Shown: positions 12,901 to 21,865, counted from the stretch's first letter. The stretch: DNA of 64,000 nt from Megascapheus bottae (GCA_024803745.1 JANJXV010000030.1:2065001-2129000); one strand, 5' to 3'. Notes: generated from the letters alone by a model not told the origin. Made by a program: numbers and translations.

Positions 12901-15900
12901 TCTAGTGCACTACCACTTGAGCTACAATTTGGGGGTTATTTGAGGGGGGGATAATTAATTGGAGTTAAGAGTCTCATAGACTTCCTTGCCTGAGCTGGCT
13001 TTGAACTGTGATCCTCAGATCTTAGCCTTCTGAATAGCTAGGATGATGGTGCGAGCCACCAGCACCCTGTGAACACTTTTGCAATGATAAAAATAAAAGA
13101 AAGGAAGATTATATATCCGTTATGAAATACAAAACATCTTGGTAAGTTCTCAGAATGAAAGGTACCAAATTCTCCTTTCCCTTCCTAAACACAGAAAATA
13201 CAGGAGGTATTGGAATGTGCCATTAGCCTCTACCCCAACTAATTGAAGAGTCAGACTGGAATAATACTTATGGCAACCCATACCTTTTTATTTTTTTCAG
13301 AAATCCCAGGACAGGCACAGGGCTATGTGCTTTCATCATTTCATTTACTCTTTGAAATAAGAGTATAAGCTTTATTATCCTCATTGTATGTATAATAACA
13401 CTAAGGTTTAAGTTTAACAAAGGTAAAGTAATATTTCTACAGTAAAAATGGAACTTATTTCCAAATCTATCAGGCCAGGCACAGGTGGCTCATGCCTGTA
13501 ATCCTGACTACTCAGGAGGCTGAGATCTGAGGACCTCGGTTCAAAGCCAGCCTGGGGAACTAAAAAGCCTGTGAGACTTTCATCTCCAATTAATCACCAG
13601 AAAACCAAAGCAGCACACTCTGGCCCAAGGGGCAGGGTGATAGTTTTGAGCTGAAGAGCTCATGGACAACGCCCAGGCCCACCCAGAGTTCAAGTCCCAC
13701 TACCACAAAAAAAGCTGGATTTGTGGCTCAAGTGGTAGAGCTCCAGTCTAAAAAAAATCACAAGTTCAAGCCCCATAACTAACCAAAAAAAAAAGTATAT
13801 AAAAAAAACACAAGGCCCTGAATTCAAATCCCAGCCACTCTCACACAAGCGTGTGCACACACATACATACAATAAAAAGGACTTAATATGTACAACTTGA
13901 ACTACTCTTTTGGGAATAATCATGAATGAAAAAAATCATCCATGGGACTTTTTTGGCCAGTCCTGGACTTGAGCACTGTCCTTGGACTTTCTTAAGGCTA
14001 GAGCTCTACCACTTGAGCCTCAGCACCACTTCCGGCTTTTTTCTATCTATGTGGTACAAAGGAATCAAACCCGGGTCTTCGTGCATGCTAGGCAAGCACT
14101 CTACCACTAAGCAAAACTCCTGGCCTCTATGGGACATTTTTTACATAAAAAAAATCTTAGAAATGGAGACAAGGTTCTAAGCTGCAGCGTTTAGGAACTG
14201 TGGCAGGGACAGGAGCTTTGATGGAGTGGAAAATTTTTCTATTGGGTTATCTTTTCCATACTGATCTTCCCTATTATGTTCTTCTGTTCTCCGATCTTCT
14301 CATTGCATGCTACATGTCTCTCAAGTTCTCTTTAATATTTATTATTCTGTTAGTCTTCTGAATTTCCTTCTGAATAATTTATTTGCATCTATCGTCTATT
14401 TATTTATTTCTCATTAATTCAACATACTTGTTGAGGTCTAACATTATTAGCACATTAGCACTGTTTTACCTGTAGGGGCTGTAGGATCAGAAGAGAAACA
14501 CAAAAATCTCTGTCTTCAAGAAGCTTCCCTTAGTATTGGTGAGGAATGAATGGACAGAACAGAGTCTGGCAGATGGTAAAGTAAGGAGCTGGAAGAAAAG
14601 CTAAAGAATGGAACTAGAGATTGCAGAACTGGGGGGGGGGATATCGTTTCAAATGGGGATCTGAAAGGACTCACTGTCAGATCTTGGAGAGAAAAGAGCA
14701 AGAAAGCAGATTATCAGGAAAAATATATTGTAATTAAGAAGGAAATGCAAAAGCCCTGAGCAGTAAGCTTGTCCCAACAAGATCTTTTTTGTTTTATTTT
14801 GTTTTGTTCTCTTTTGGTCAAGGAGTTTAGACTCTGGGCCTGGACACTGTCCCTGAGCTCTTTAGCTCAAGGGTGCCTCCCTACTCCCAGAGCCATGGAG
14901 CCACTTCCGGTTTTCTAGTGGTCTCTTCTTTTTTTTTTTTTTTTTTTTTGCCAGTCCTGGGCTTGAGCTCAGGGCCAGAGCACTGTCCTTGGACTTTCTC
15001 AAGGCTAGAGCTCTACCACTTGAGCCTCAGCACCACTTCCGGCTTTTTTCTATGTATGTGGTACCAAGGAATTGAACCCGGGTCTTCATGCATGCTAGGC
15101 AAGCACTTTAACCACTAGGCCAAACTCCGGGCCCTAGTGGTCTCTTAGTGCCCGGTCTGGTTTGAACAATGATCCTCAGGTCTCAGCCTCCTGAGTAGCT
15201 ACAATTACAGCCATGAGCCACCACACCCAGCTAATATTTTGTTTTTAAAAGGAACCAGGACAACTATGCAATGGGCCATAATTAGAGAATTAAACCACTG
15301 CAAGATTTTACCTTTTACAGAGTCTAGTTATTTTCTCACACAAATCAATTCTCCAACTCTCAGACACCAACTGGGAAATCTACATTTCAGTTCTGATACT
15401 CACCATCCAGAATTAGTACATTACCCAACTAGGTAAAAGACAAACCCCACAAGACAGCCCACTTCAGACATTTTTCTCTTTGATGGGCAATCAATTGGAG
15501 GTTCCCTAGACTCCCCTTTCCAAGTTGAGTCATTTGTTAGAATCACTTACAAAACTCAGAAAAACATTTTACCAATGTATTACAAAGGGCTCAGGAACCA
15601 GAGGAGGGCTGCATAACGCAAAATATAGGGTGGACGGGATACCTGGAGCATTCACACTCTCCCGGCAAGTTACTCTCAGTGTGCTCACAAACCCAGCTGC
15701 TCATCAAATAGGGTTGGTGGTTCTCTGAAGAGTTAAATCCAGCAGGGGCATGGTGGTATTGCGCCTGTAATCCTAGCTACTCCAGGAGGCTGACATCTGA
15801 GGATTAAGGTACAAAGCTAGCCCAAGCACAAAAGGACCTGAGACTCTTATCTCCAATTAACCTCTAGAAAAAACGGAAGTAGGGCTTGGCTCCAGGGTAG

Positions 15901-18900
15901 GGTGGTAGCCTAGAGCTGTAGAGCTCAGGGACAGCACCCAAGTCCAGGGGTAGGGCAGTAGCCTTGAGCTGAAAAACTCAGAGACAGCTCCCAGGTTGAC
16001 TTCAAGCCCCACCAACCACAAAAGAGTTACATCTTTTGGTGGTCTAGGTGATAAGCCTCATCTTTATAGGAGTGTCCTTCTATATTATGCCATTTGTAAA
16101 CTCAAGTGTGACTTTAAAGAGGGTCATTATGAAAAACAAAAGACTTATCACTTATAACACTTTTCACCATTAGCACTTAAAAAGCTTAGGCCAGGAATCA
16201 AAGAACACCTTTATTTTTCTACAAAATACTCCAGAGACAGAAAATCACTAGAAAGTTCCAGGCAAAAGATGAAAGGAATATGATGGAATGCCAGGCAAAA
16301 AAAGGGGAGGTTCTCTTTATATTGTATGTATTGTTAGGAACAGAAACATTATAGATAAGTCATAAAAAGTGACACTTTTGCCAGCAACAAGAGAAGAGAC
16401 TGCTGCCATGCACAGAGGAAACTGCTAGTGTGAAGGCCTCAGGGCAAGCACAAGGAGGCAGCCAGTACAGCTGGAGCCTATGTATAAAGGAGAGACCTTG
16501 GGAAGAGATTTGGGGAACTGATCAAGAATTCGGTTCCTGGATTGAAGCTGGGGTTATTCACTAGCCATTTGACTGGAGATGAAAAATAGTTGGATAATAC
16601 AGCTCTAGTGCTGAGGATCATAGTCTGGAGAGTTTAATGGAAGAGTCAGGTGTGTGGACAGCATTTGAAGCCAAGGCACTAGACTAAGATGGAGATCACA
16701 GCTTGGAAGCATGTAGCCCACAGTAAAATGCCAGCCACTGAACCTTAGGCTGGCATGGCTCACAAGGAGATGCAGTTTACTGCCACCACCCAGTATCCTA
16801 AGCATGTAGTAGAAAAGATCAAAATTCAAATTGTCAAGTTGTTTTCTGTGGGAATGTAGTTTTCTCATTAATGTAATGTGGAAAACTTGTAAACTGAAGC
16901 CTGGCCACCACCAATGGCTCACGTCTGTGATCTGTGCCACTCAGGAAACTATAATCTGAGGAGGAAGGTTTGAAGTCAACTCAGACAAGAAAGTCCATGA
17001 GATTCTAATCTCCATTTAACCACTAAAAAAACCCCGGAAGCAGAACTGTGGCTCAAGTGATAGAGTATCACCCTTGATCAAAACATACTCAGAGATAGCA
17101 CTCAGGCCCTGAGTTCAAGCTCCAGAACCAACCCACACACACAAAGTAAAGCATGGACCAAACCACAGTAAGCCAAAGATTATCAACATCTGATTTATGG
17201 AGCTTTGTGGTTTTGTGATTTTTAAAATTTGTATTATTTTACTATTACCTGCTTATTCTTTTTTTTGTCAAATCTTTAGGGCTTGAACTGAAAATAATTT
17301 TTCTGGAGAGAATGGACAGTTGCTTTTCTTGGTAAGCCAAGGGATACATGTCAGAGAACACAACCCAAGACTGCTATAAATCACACAAAGTCAACATGCA
17401 AACCTGGGTAAGGGCTAGCTCCAGACTATAAACTCTCAAGAGGACTTTTCTTGACCCTGTTCCAGGTAAGTTCTATACTTTGCTCTTACTCATAGGAAAC
17501 TTATTTTTCATTCACTCTTCTTTAAAGAAGAATGTCTGACTTTGGAGTTTAGGCTTCATGGACTTGTCTCTTCCAGTTTCTTCTCCAAGCAGACACAAGT
17601 GTCATTTCCTATCACTGACATGCAGCCTTTAAGGCAGAAGCTCAAAGATTAAGCCCCAAGTTTTGGATTTCATTTGGTGGGAGTTCTGTGTATTTCTTGA
17701 TTCCATGCCATCTCAGAAAGGCAGTCAGGAGGACTTTAAATAAACTGGACTGAGATTCCTTTTAAAATGAAGGCTGCTGTATATTCTGTGCCTGTCGTTG
17801 CTGGTGTTTCACCACACTACAATGATACCTATGTTTCATTAGTAAGAAAATGAGGCACAGATATGCAAACAAGATGTCTTTTTATGTGTCCAAAAATGTT
17901 TTTGTACTTTCATGACAAGAAAAGCAAATTAGCAATGTTAAATGACTGATTTCTTATGAATAAGGATGTTTTTCAAAAACATTCTTCAGAAGTGAAAGAA
18001 CTTAGTTCTCAGTTTGAGTTTCCGGTCTCTCTGTGCTTTTCTATGCAGAGAAGTCAGTATGTTAGTATACTGCATAAACCCCGGGGTCAGGGCTCCAGTT
18101 CAATGTTGCTTGTCATTTCAGCTCTCTGAACTTCAGTTACGATAGGCCTCACTTCTAAGAGAAGTATCAAATAAATGAGGTAATGTATAATCAAGTTTGT
18201 TACAGGTTTGAGTGCTGTTGTAAATATGACCATACTACACAGTACAACTGAAATAAAAATAGACACATGTGGTTTTGAAGACTATCTGGCACAGTGCTAC
18301 TTTGAATATGCATGAATCTTTGAACTATGTCTATATATTCACTTGATATATAGAAATCAGATGGACATGTGCAATTATAAAACATTATACATAATTAGTG
18401 GTACAGGAAGAAACCAAAAGCAAAGTTTCTAGATTGATGGTAATGCATATACAATAAATACAAACTTTGCACCAAGAGAAAATGAGAAATCCCATTTTAG
18501 AAAAGTATCTAAATGTAAACATGCATAAACAAGCACTCAGCCTAGTAACTACAAAATAATTTTGCCAAAGACAACTTGGGAAATTTCTTTTTCCTAAGTC
18601 TTAGGTGTATGCTCATAATTTCATGGCTGATCAGTGAGTGTACTCCATAAATAAGAGCATTTGCAGCCATTTGCAAAGTTCACCTAAAAAAAATGCTGAT
18701 TGTGGCCAGGAGTTTGGCCTAGTGGTTAAGTGCTTGCCTAGCAGTAAGACCCTGGTTCCATTCCTTGGTACCACATACAAAGAAAAAGCAGGAAGTGGTG
18801 AGGTGGCTCAATTGGTAGAGTGCTAGCCTTGAGAAAGCCCAAGGACAGTGCTCAGGCCCTGAGTTCAAGCCCCAGGACTGGCCAGAAAAAAATGCTGATA

Positions 18901-20379
18901 CCTGGGTAGGGTTCAAGGCCAGGCCACCAGTACATCTGCAAGTCTTGGAAAACCTGGTCAGAAAAATCTCCATTTTTTTCTTTGCTTTTCAGAAATTTTC
19001 TTTATTTTTCTTCAGTTTTCACAGCTTTTTTTCCTCCATATATTTTTTATTGTAATTAATAGAAGGGTTACATTATACTCACCAGATAGAAGTGCATTAC
19101 AAACATGGATACCCTTTCTCATGTCTTGGTCCCCATTTCCCTCCCCCCCCTTCCCTATCCTATTTCAAATAACCAAATACGCATATATACAATATATCAG
19201 ATAACAAGGTGAAATACTGTAACAATATGAGATAACCAAGGGACAGCAAAAGAGATGAGAGATAACTTAGTACATTAAGGACAACAATCACTCATTATAT
19301 GGCTTTTGTTTCTATATCCTGGAGGTCCTTTCATTTAGCATCATACTATATGGCCTTATGTATCTAGGTTTTGTTCTATGGCAAATCTCTGCTAGGAGAG
19401 CCCGAGGTTTCTACTGGTTATGACAAATGAGGGAAACCATTGAGCCTAAGTTCCTGTGAGTCTGGCTTACTTCACTTAATACCAACATGCTGTCAGTACT
19501 CAAAGTTTACCTCTGTTAGATATATCAAATAGTTCACTTACTAAGTACTCAAGCTTGGGCATTCTGGGATTTCGTGCTATGCACTATAAAAAGCATGAGG
19601 GAAAAAAATGAGCCAAGTCAGAAAGGAAGGAAGGAAAAAGAAAGCATGTTACAGGCTAACACGTACAGTTACCCATCCGTTTTTCCTTCACCAGGAGCGT
19701 TCATTGCTTCAACGGTGCGTCTCCCCGCACCGTCAGGCCACCGGGGACCCCGTTTCTCGCCCTGGGCTCTTGGCTGCACCGCCCGTGTGCAGCAGGTGCA
19801 CAGGAGGAAGCCGGCGCGGCACCTGGCAGCCTGCTCGGATTCCCCAGGACACAGCAGCAGCAGCAGCAGCAGTCAACACGAGTCTGGGCGACCCAAGGCT
19901 GGGTCTGCCCTGCCGCCCCTCCGACGGCGGGAGCGCTCGGTCCCGCGGCCTGGAGTCCCGCGCCCGGCTCGCCCGGCACAGACAGGTGGGCAGAGAGCAG
20001 GCAGCACCGGCCGGGCTGAGCCCGAGCTCCGGGAAGCCAAGCCCCGGCCCCCTCCGGCGCACCCCCTCCGGACCGACGTGGGGAGGGGTCCGCCGGGTGC
20101 CCGCGCCCCGCACGTCGCCCTCGGCTCCCCCACGCAGACCGGGGACTGAGGCTCGGGGACCCGCGCACGCCGGGGGCGCGGACGTTTCCCGCACCCGCCC
20201 GCGCGGCCGCCTCCCCCGCCCCCCCGCCGCTGGCGTCGCCGCGGCCCCGCGGGCGCCCGGCCGAGCCCCGGGCTCACCTGGGCCTCGACGACGCTCGGAA
20301 GGAAGCTCAGGGCGAGCAGCAGCTGCACTGCGGACGCCGCCCCCCGCCCGGCGCCGGCCCTCGGGAGCCCGCGGCTCAT
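955..20379 (-). CDS. ERO1B: ERO1B, ER oxidoreductase 1 beta (5' half, 9 coding exons)
   Basis: FAD-dependent thiol oxidase of the ER lumen that re-oxidises protein disulfide isomerase during oxidative folding (family knowledge). The coding exons in transcript order are 20278-20379, 12575-12694, 10971-11054, 8860-8901, 5728-5810, 4268-4341, 2718-2838, 2573-2619 and 955-966; all phases join without a break and give residues 1-228. A signal peptide is visible (hydrophobic [10 protein letters not shown], ending VVEAQ). The shuttle cysteine pair falls at C90 and C95 in exon 3 (HCSIKDC), matching human numbering. The family is about 467 aa, so the FAD-binding half and the catalytic CxxCxxC motif lie before position 1. 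The start ATG at 20379 has A at -3 and sits in a CpG island. Oddities are a GC donor after exon 5 and a 12-nt exon 9. The paralogue ERO1A is excluded by the ERO1B-like N-terminus. Confidence 0.95.
1011..1077 (-). mobile_element. ID-like SINE monomer
   Basis: Reverse copy of the ID-like left monomer only (GCTAC...CCCAGCCCC end), directly upstream of ERO1B exon 9 in transcript sense. Confidence 0.6.
1712..1945 (+). mobile_element. B1-Geo dimeric SINE
   Basis: 7SL-like CAGTGGCTCAAGCCTGTAAT start, GGCTGAGATCTGAGGATC, then the right monomer ending AGTTCAAGCCCC and an A run. Confidence 0.85.
1953..2060 (+). mobile_element. B1-type SINE fragment
   Basis: Diverged left monomer only. Confidence 0.55.
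2091..2342 (+). mobile_element. Broken B1-Geo SINE
   Basis: A short CACCAGTGGCTCACGCCTGT start, about 120 bp of unrelated sequence, then a right-monomer remnant from about 2252. Confidence 0.45.
2573..2619 (-). CDS. ERO1B: ERO1B exon 8
   Basis: A 47-nt exon encoding [15 protein letters not shown] between split codons. Acceptor TTTCAG, donor GTGAGG. Confidence 0.93.
2718..2838 (-). CDS. ERO1B: ERO1B exon 7
   Basis: Encodes [19 protein letters not shown] and onward through [14 protein letters not shown]. The donor is AA|GTAACA; the split AA+G lysine codon is completed by exon 8. Reading straight through would meet TAA at once, which confirms the splice. Confidence 0.95.
3168..3252 (-). mobile_element. 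ID-like SINE monomer
   Basis: Reverse ID-like monomer with CATGCTAGGCAGGAACTCTA. Confidence 0.55.
3322..3545 (-). mobile_element. B1-Geo dimeric SINE
   Basis: Reverse copy ending CACTGCGCCTGGCTA; full length. A short (TC)n tract precedes it at 3282-3300. Confidence 0.85.
4060..4115 (+). mobile_element. MIR-like ancient SINE fragment
   Basis: Contains GTGATCTTGGGTAAGTTATT followed by TAGCCTTTTTAG, typical of the MIR core. Confidence 0.5.
4268..4341 (-). CDS. ERO1B: ERO1B exon 6
   Basis: Completes the serine codon, then encodes 24 residues ([20 protein letters not shown], then CELD) plus one base. Acceptor CCCATAG, donor GTAATA. Confidence 0.95.
4509..4733 (+). mobile_element. B1-Geo dimeric SINE
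   Basis: Full-length with A tail, in ERO1B intron 6... downstream side of exon 6 in genomic order (between exons 6 and 5). Confidence 0.85.
4738..4957 (-). mobile_element. B1-Geo dimeric SINE
   Basis: Reverse copy, back to back with the previous one (tail to tail). Confidence 0.8.
4962..5203 (-). mobile_element. B1-Geo dimeric SINE
   Basis: Reverse copy with a T15 tail, directly adjoining the previous reverse copy. Confidence 0.8.
5438..5664 (-). mobile_element. B1-Geo dimeric SINE
   Basis: Reverse copy, about 65 bp from ERO1B exon 5 and its GC donor, on the downstream side in transcript sense. Confidence 0.85.
5728..5810 (-). CDS. ERO1B: ERO1B exon 5 (GC donor)
   Basis: Encodes 27 residues ([16 protein letters not shown] through GAINSTL) plus two bases of a serine codon. 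The donor is GCAAGT, not GT. The frame and the next exon require this boundary, so intron 5 (4342-5727) is a GC-AG intron. Confidence 0.93.
5951..6128 (-). mobile_element. IDL-Geo dimeric SINE
   Basis: Reverse copy: T run, right monomer, then left monomer ending CAAACTCCCAGCCCC. Confidence 0.85.
6140..6338 (-). mobile_element. IDL-Geo dimeric SINE
   Basis: A second reverse copy in tandem with the previous one. Confidence 0.85.
6511..6762 (+). mobile_element. B1-Geo dimeric SINE
   Basis: Full-length, tail AAAATAAAATAAAATAAAAT. Confidence 0.85.
7148..7247 (+). mobile_element. Right (Geo) SINE monomer alone
   Basis: CTGGAAGTGGTGCTGTGGCT through AGTTCAAGCCCCACGAC with no left monomer; runs into the GACA/AC microsatellite. 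Confidence 0.7.
7242..7313. repeat. (GACC)(GACA)(AC) compound microsatellite
   Basis: GACC, then GACA repeats, then (AC)n, grown from the end of a SINE. Confidence 0.92.
7324..7592 (+). mobile_element. B1-Geo dimeric SINE
   Basis: Full-length with A tail. Confidence 0.85.
8021..8217 (+). mobile_element. IDL-Geo dimeric SINE
   Basis: GTGTGGCCTAGTGGTATACT left monomer, right monomer ending GACTGG and an A run. Confidence 0.85.
8495..8800 (+). mobile_element. Solo LTR of an endogenous retrovirus-like element
   Basis: A 306-bp block starting TGTTAG and ending CTTACA, flanked on both sides by TAAAG (8490-8494 and 8801-8805), a 5-bp target duplication. It carries AATAAA at 8751-8756 near the 3' end. 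No internal retroviral sequence is next to it. It lies in ERO1B intron 4, about 60 bp from exon 4. The family was not identified. Confidence 0.75.
8860..8901 (-). CDS. ERO1B: ERO1B exon 4
   Basis: A short 42-nt exon encoding [14 protein letters not shown], phase 0, with a TTTTTAG acceptor and GTGAGT donor. Confidence 0.95.
9114..9148. repeat. (TC)n microsatellite
   Basis: TTCTCTCTCT run at the tail of the next SINE. Confidence 0.9.
9153..9372 (-). mobile_element. B1-Geo dimeric SINE
   Basis: Reverse copy; a further degraded B1-like remnant follows to about 9520. Confidence 0.8.
9662..9895 (+). mobile_element. B1-Geo dimeric SINE
   Basis: Full-length copy with clear CACGCCTGTAATCCTAGCTA start. 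Confidence 0.85.
10145..10258 (+). mobile_element. B1/7SL-like SINE monomer
   Basis: Diverged 7SL-type monomer ending GAGACCCTCTCTAAAA; its tail is the target site of the next two insertions. Confidence 0.6.
10264..10480 (+). mobile_element. IDL-Geo dimeric SINE with TSD
   Basis: Full-length with a 24-A tail. Flanked by AAAAGACAACTAAG at 10250-10263 and 10477-10490. Confidence 0.88.
10491..10701 (+). mobile_element. IDL-Geo dimeric SINE
   Basis: Full-length; followed directly by the LINE-type tail. The pair is flanked by the same AAAAGACAACTAA motif as the preceding copy. Confidence 0.88.
10703..10838 (+). mobile_element. LINE-type 3' end with A tail
   Basis: A G-rich start (GGGGGGGGAGGGAAATGGGG), then a body ending in TTACAATAAAAATATATG and an A run. 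The same sequence recurs in reverse at about 19020-19180 and 50315-50450, so it is an interspersed family. Assignment to L1 is inferred. Confidence 0.6.
10971..11054 (-). CDS. ERO1B: ERO1B exon 3 (shuttle disulfide C90-C95)
   Basis: Encodes 28 residues, including [15 protein letters not shown], phase 0. The pair C90/C95 is the outer active site that exchanges disulfides with PDI. Donor is GTATAA. Confidence 0.96.
11055..12574. other. ERO1B intron 2
   Basis: 1.5 kb intron. A reverse B1 5'-end fragment lies at about 12042-12084 next to a short TG run. I see nothing else. Confidence 0.6.
12575..12694 (-). CDS. ERO1B: ERO1B exon 2
   Basis: Encodes 40 residues ([16 protein letters not shown] through RDYFRYYK), phase 0 at both ends, with a TAG acceptor and GTAAGA donor. 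Nearly identical to the remembered human protein (A for T at the second residue). Confidence 0.96.
12848..13073 (-). mobile_element. B1-Geo dimeric SINE
   Basis: Reverse copy with a G-run interruption near 12945. Confidence 0.8.
13300..13450 (-). mobile_element. MIR-like ancient SINE
   Basis: GCTTTATTATCCTCATT and a later AAGTTTAACAAAGGTAAAG resemble the MIR 3' core. Diverged. Confidence 0.4.
13471..13707 (+). mobile_element. B1-Geo dimeric SINE
   Basis: Full-length, followed to about 13845 by duplicated right-monomer remnants (GTTCAAGCCCC-type ends). Confidence 0.82.
13947..14130 (-). mobile_element. IDL-Geo dimeric SINE
   Basis: Reverse copy, flanked by near-identical ATGGGAC(A)TTTTT on both sides (imperfect TSD). 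Confidence 0.85.
14400..14560 (+). mobile_element. L2/MIR3-like ancient repeat
   Basis: ATTCAACATACTTGTTGAGG with a later CTGTCTTCAAGAAGCTT resembles the common L2-type 3' consensus. Diverged. Confidence 0.4.
14803..15232 (-). mobile_element. B1-Geo SINE split by a nested SINE
   Basis: Reverse copy in two parts, 14803-14927 and 15134-15232, interrupted by an IDL-Geo insertion. Confidence 0.82.
14928..15133 (-). mobile_element. IDL-Geo SINE nested in B1-Geo
   Basis: T22 tail, right and left monomers. Flanked by a perfect 13-bp duplication, CTAGTGGTCTCTT (14915-14927 and 15134-15146). Confidence 0.93.
15740..16024 (+). mobile_element. B1-Geo dimeric SINE with duplicated right part
   Basis: Right monomer is partly repeated (two GGTAGGGYRGTAGCC segments near 15895 and 15950). 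Confidence 0.78.
16025..16900. other. ERO1B intron 1, unique stretch
   Basis: No gene or repeat recognised. Confidence 0.5.
16903..17143 (+). mobile_element. B1-Geo dimeric SINE (diverged)
   Basis: CCAATGGCTCACGTCTGTGA start and GTTCAAGCTCC end. Confidence 0.72.
17150..18690. other. ERO1B intron 1, unique stretch
   Basis: AT-rich. An MIR-like piece lies at about 18085-18200 (CTCTCTGAACTTCAGTT). Nothing else recognised. Confidence 0.5.
18701..18885 (+). mobile_element. IDL-Geo dimeric SINE with TSD
   Basis: Flanked by perfect AAAAAAATGCTGAT (18687-18700 and 18886-18899). Confidence 0.9.
19020..19200 (-). mobile_element. LINE-type 3' end (reverse)
   Basis: Contains TTATTGTAATTAATAGAAGG and, further on, TCCCCATTTCCCTCCCCCC, shared with 50315-50450 and with the reverse complement of 10703-10838. 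The following 350 bp to about 19560 may be more of the same LINE. Confidence 0.6.
19852..19872 (+). repeat. (CAG)7 trinucleotide tract
   Basis: Seven uninterrupted CAG units in the first intron of ERO1B (CTG in the transcript sense), inside the CpG island. Not in a coding frame of the gene. Confidence 0.9.
20278..20379 (-). CDS. ERO1B: ERO1B exon 1 (start codon, signal peptide)
   Basis: Encodes 34 residues, beginning [11 protein letters not shown] and ending VVEAQ, followed by a GTGAGC donor. Phase 0. The hydrophobic core and small residues near the end fit a cleaved ER signal sequence. Confidence 0.95.
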
Positions 20380-20651
20380 GCTGCCCGCCCCAGCCGCGGC
20401 CGGCCGGGCCCGTCGGGGCCGGGGAGCGGCGGGCGACCCGGGGGGCGACCCGGGGGACGACCCCAGGGGGCAGGGCTCCGCGGCGGAGCGCCTCCGGCAG
20501 CGGAGGTCCGTCGGCGCGCCGGCCAGAGGACGAGGACGCTCTCCCGCGCTCGGCAGCCGCGACTGAGGCGGCAGCGCCGCGCGCCCCCGCTTCATCTCAG
20601 CGGCCCCGCCCCCGGCGTCCTCGGCACGAGCCCCGCCCCCTTGCGCGCGGC

Positions 20652-20669
20652 CTTCTGGGAGTTGTAGTC
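20652..20669 (-). promoter_or_regulatory. ZNF143/Staf-type site
   Basis: On the minus strand this reads GACTACAACTCCCAGAAG, close to the long Staf/ZNF143 promoter consensus (ACTACAATTCCCAGAATGC). Its position in the CpG island near the presumed ERO1B start is typical for this motif. Confidence 0.65.
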
Positions 20670-20759
20670 CCGGCTGCCCCTGCCGCGCCGCGGCCCCGCA
20701 AATGGAGAACTACAGTGAAGAGGCGCGCTCCGCCTTCCCGGGGTCGGGCTCCGCGGCGA

Positions 20760-20778
20760 CCAATGAGGCGGGACCACG
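20760..20778 (+). promoter_or_regulatory. Perfect ERSE (CCAAT-N9-CCACG)
   Basis: CCAAT at 20760-20764, exactly nine bases, then CCACG at 20774-20778. This is the consensus ER stress response element bound by NF-Y with ATF6/XBP1. It lies about 380 bp upstream of the ERO1B start codon, in reverse orientation to the gene. ERO1B is a known unfolded-protein-response target. Confidence 0.8.
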
Positions 20779-20902
20779 CGGGCTCCAAAACACCGGGGAG
20801 CGGGTAGGGGGGGCGGCGGGAAGCAGAGCGCCCTTGCAGGGGGGCGGCCCGGCAGAGGCCGCGCCCCCGCCGCGGGCCGTGCGAAGCGCTGGTGCCAGCC
20901 GG

Positions 20903-21865
20903 CCGTCGGGAGCCGGGCCCCGCCTGCACCGCCCGCACCGCCCGCACCGCCTGCACAGCCGTCGGGAGCCGGGCCCCGCCCGCACCGCCTGCACCGCCGT
21001 CGGGAGCCGGGCCCCGCCCGCACCGCCTGCACAGCCGTCGGGAGCTGGGCCCCGCCCGCACCGCTCGCACCGTCCGCACCGCCTGCACTTGCACTGCCGT
21101 CGGGAGCCCGGCCCCGCCTGCACCGCCCGCACCGCCTGCACCTGCACTGCCGTCGGGAGCTGGGCCCCGCCCGCACCGCCCGCACCTGCACTGCCGTCGG
21201 GAGCCGGGCCCCGCCCGCACCGCCCGCACCTGCACCGCCGTCGGGAGCCGGGCCCCGCCTGCACCGCCCGCACCGCCTGCACCTGCACTGCCGTCAGGAG
21301 CTGGGCCCCGCCCGCACCGCCCGCACCTGCACTGCCGTCGGGAGCTGGGCCCCGCCCGCACCGCCCGCACCTGCACCGCCGTCGGGAGCTGGGCCCCGCC
21401 CGCACCGCCCGCACCTGCACTGCCGTCGGGAGCCCGGCCCCGCCCGCACCGCCCGCACCTGCACCGCCGTCGGGAGCCCGGCCCCGCCCGCACCGCCTGC
21501 ACCTGCACCGCCGTCGGGAGCCCGGCCCCGCCCGCACCGCCCGCACCGCCTGCACCTGCACCGCCGTCGGGAGCTGGGCCCCTCCCGCACCGCCCGCACC
21601 TGCACCGCCGTCGGGAGCCCGGCCCCGCCCGCACCGCCCGCACCTGCACTGCCGTCGGGAGCTGGGCCCCGCCCGCACCGCCTGCACCGCCTGCACCGCC
21701 TGCACCGCCTGCACCGCCTGCACCGCCTGCACCGCCTGCACCGCCGTCGGGAGCCCGGCCCCGCCCGCACCGCCCGCACCATCCGCACCGCCTGCACCTG
21801 CACTGCCGTCGGGAGCCCGGCCCCGCCCGCACCGCCCGCACCGCCGCCGTCGGGAGCCCGGCGTC
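20903..21865. repeat. GC-rich minisatellite beside the ERO1B promoter
   Basis: About 960 bp of tandem units built around GCCGTCGGGAGC, then GGGCCCCGCCCGCACC, then variable numbers of the 9-mer GCACCGCCC/T. Spacing between GTCGGGAGC anchors varies from about 37 to 63 bp. A pure 9-bp sub-array occupies about 21671-21744. Open frames on both strands arise because the unit lacks stops; no gene is called. Confidence 0.93.

Larger units (their letters stand above)
19700..20870 (-). promoter_or_regulatory. ERO1B: ERO1B CpG-island promoter
   Basis: Sequence changes abruptly from AT-rich intron to CpG-dense DNA and contains exon 1. There is no TATA box near the expected start. A ZNF143-type motif at 20652-20669 and an ER-stress element at 20760-20778 lie upstream of the ATG, which suggests transcription starting around 20.4-20.6 kb. 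The exact start cannot be read from sequence. Confidence 0.8.
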
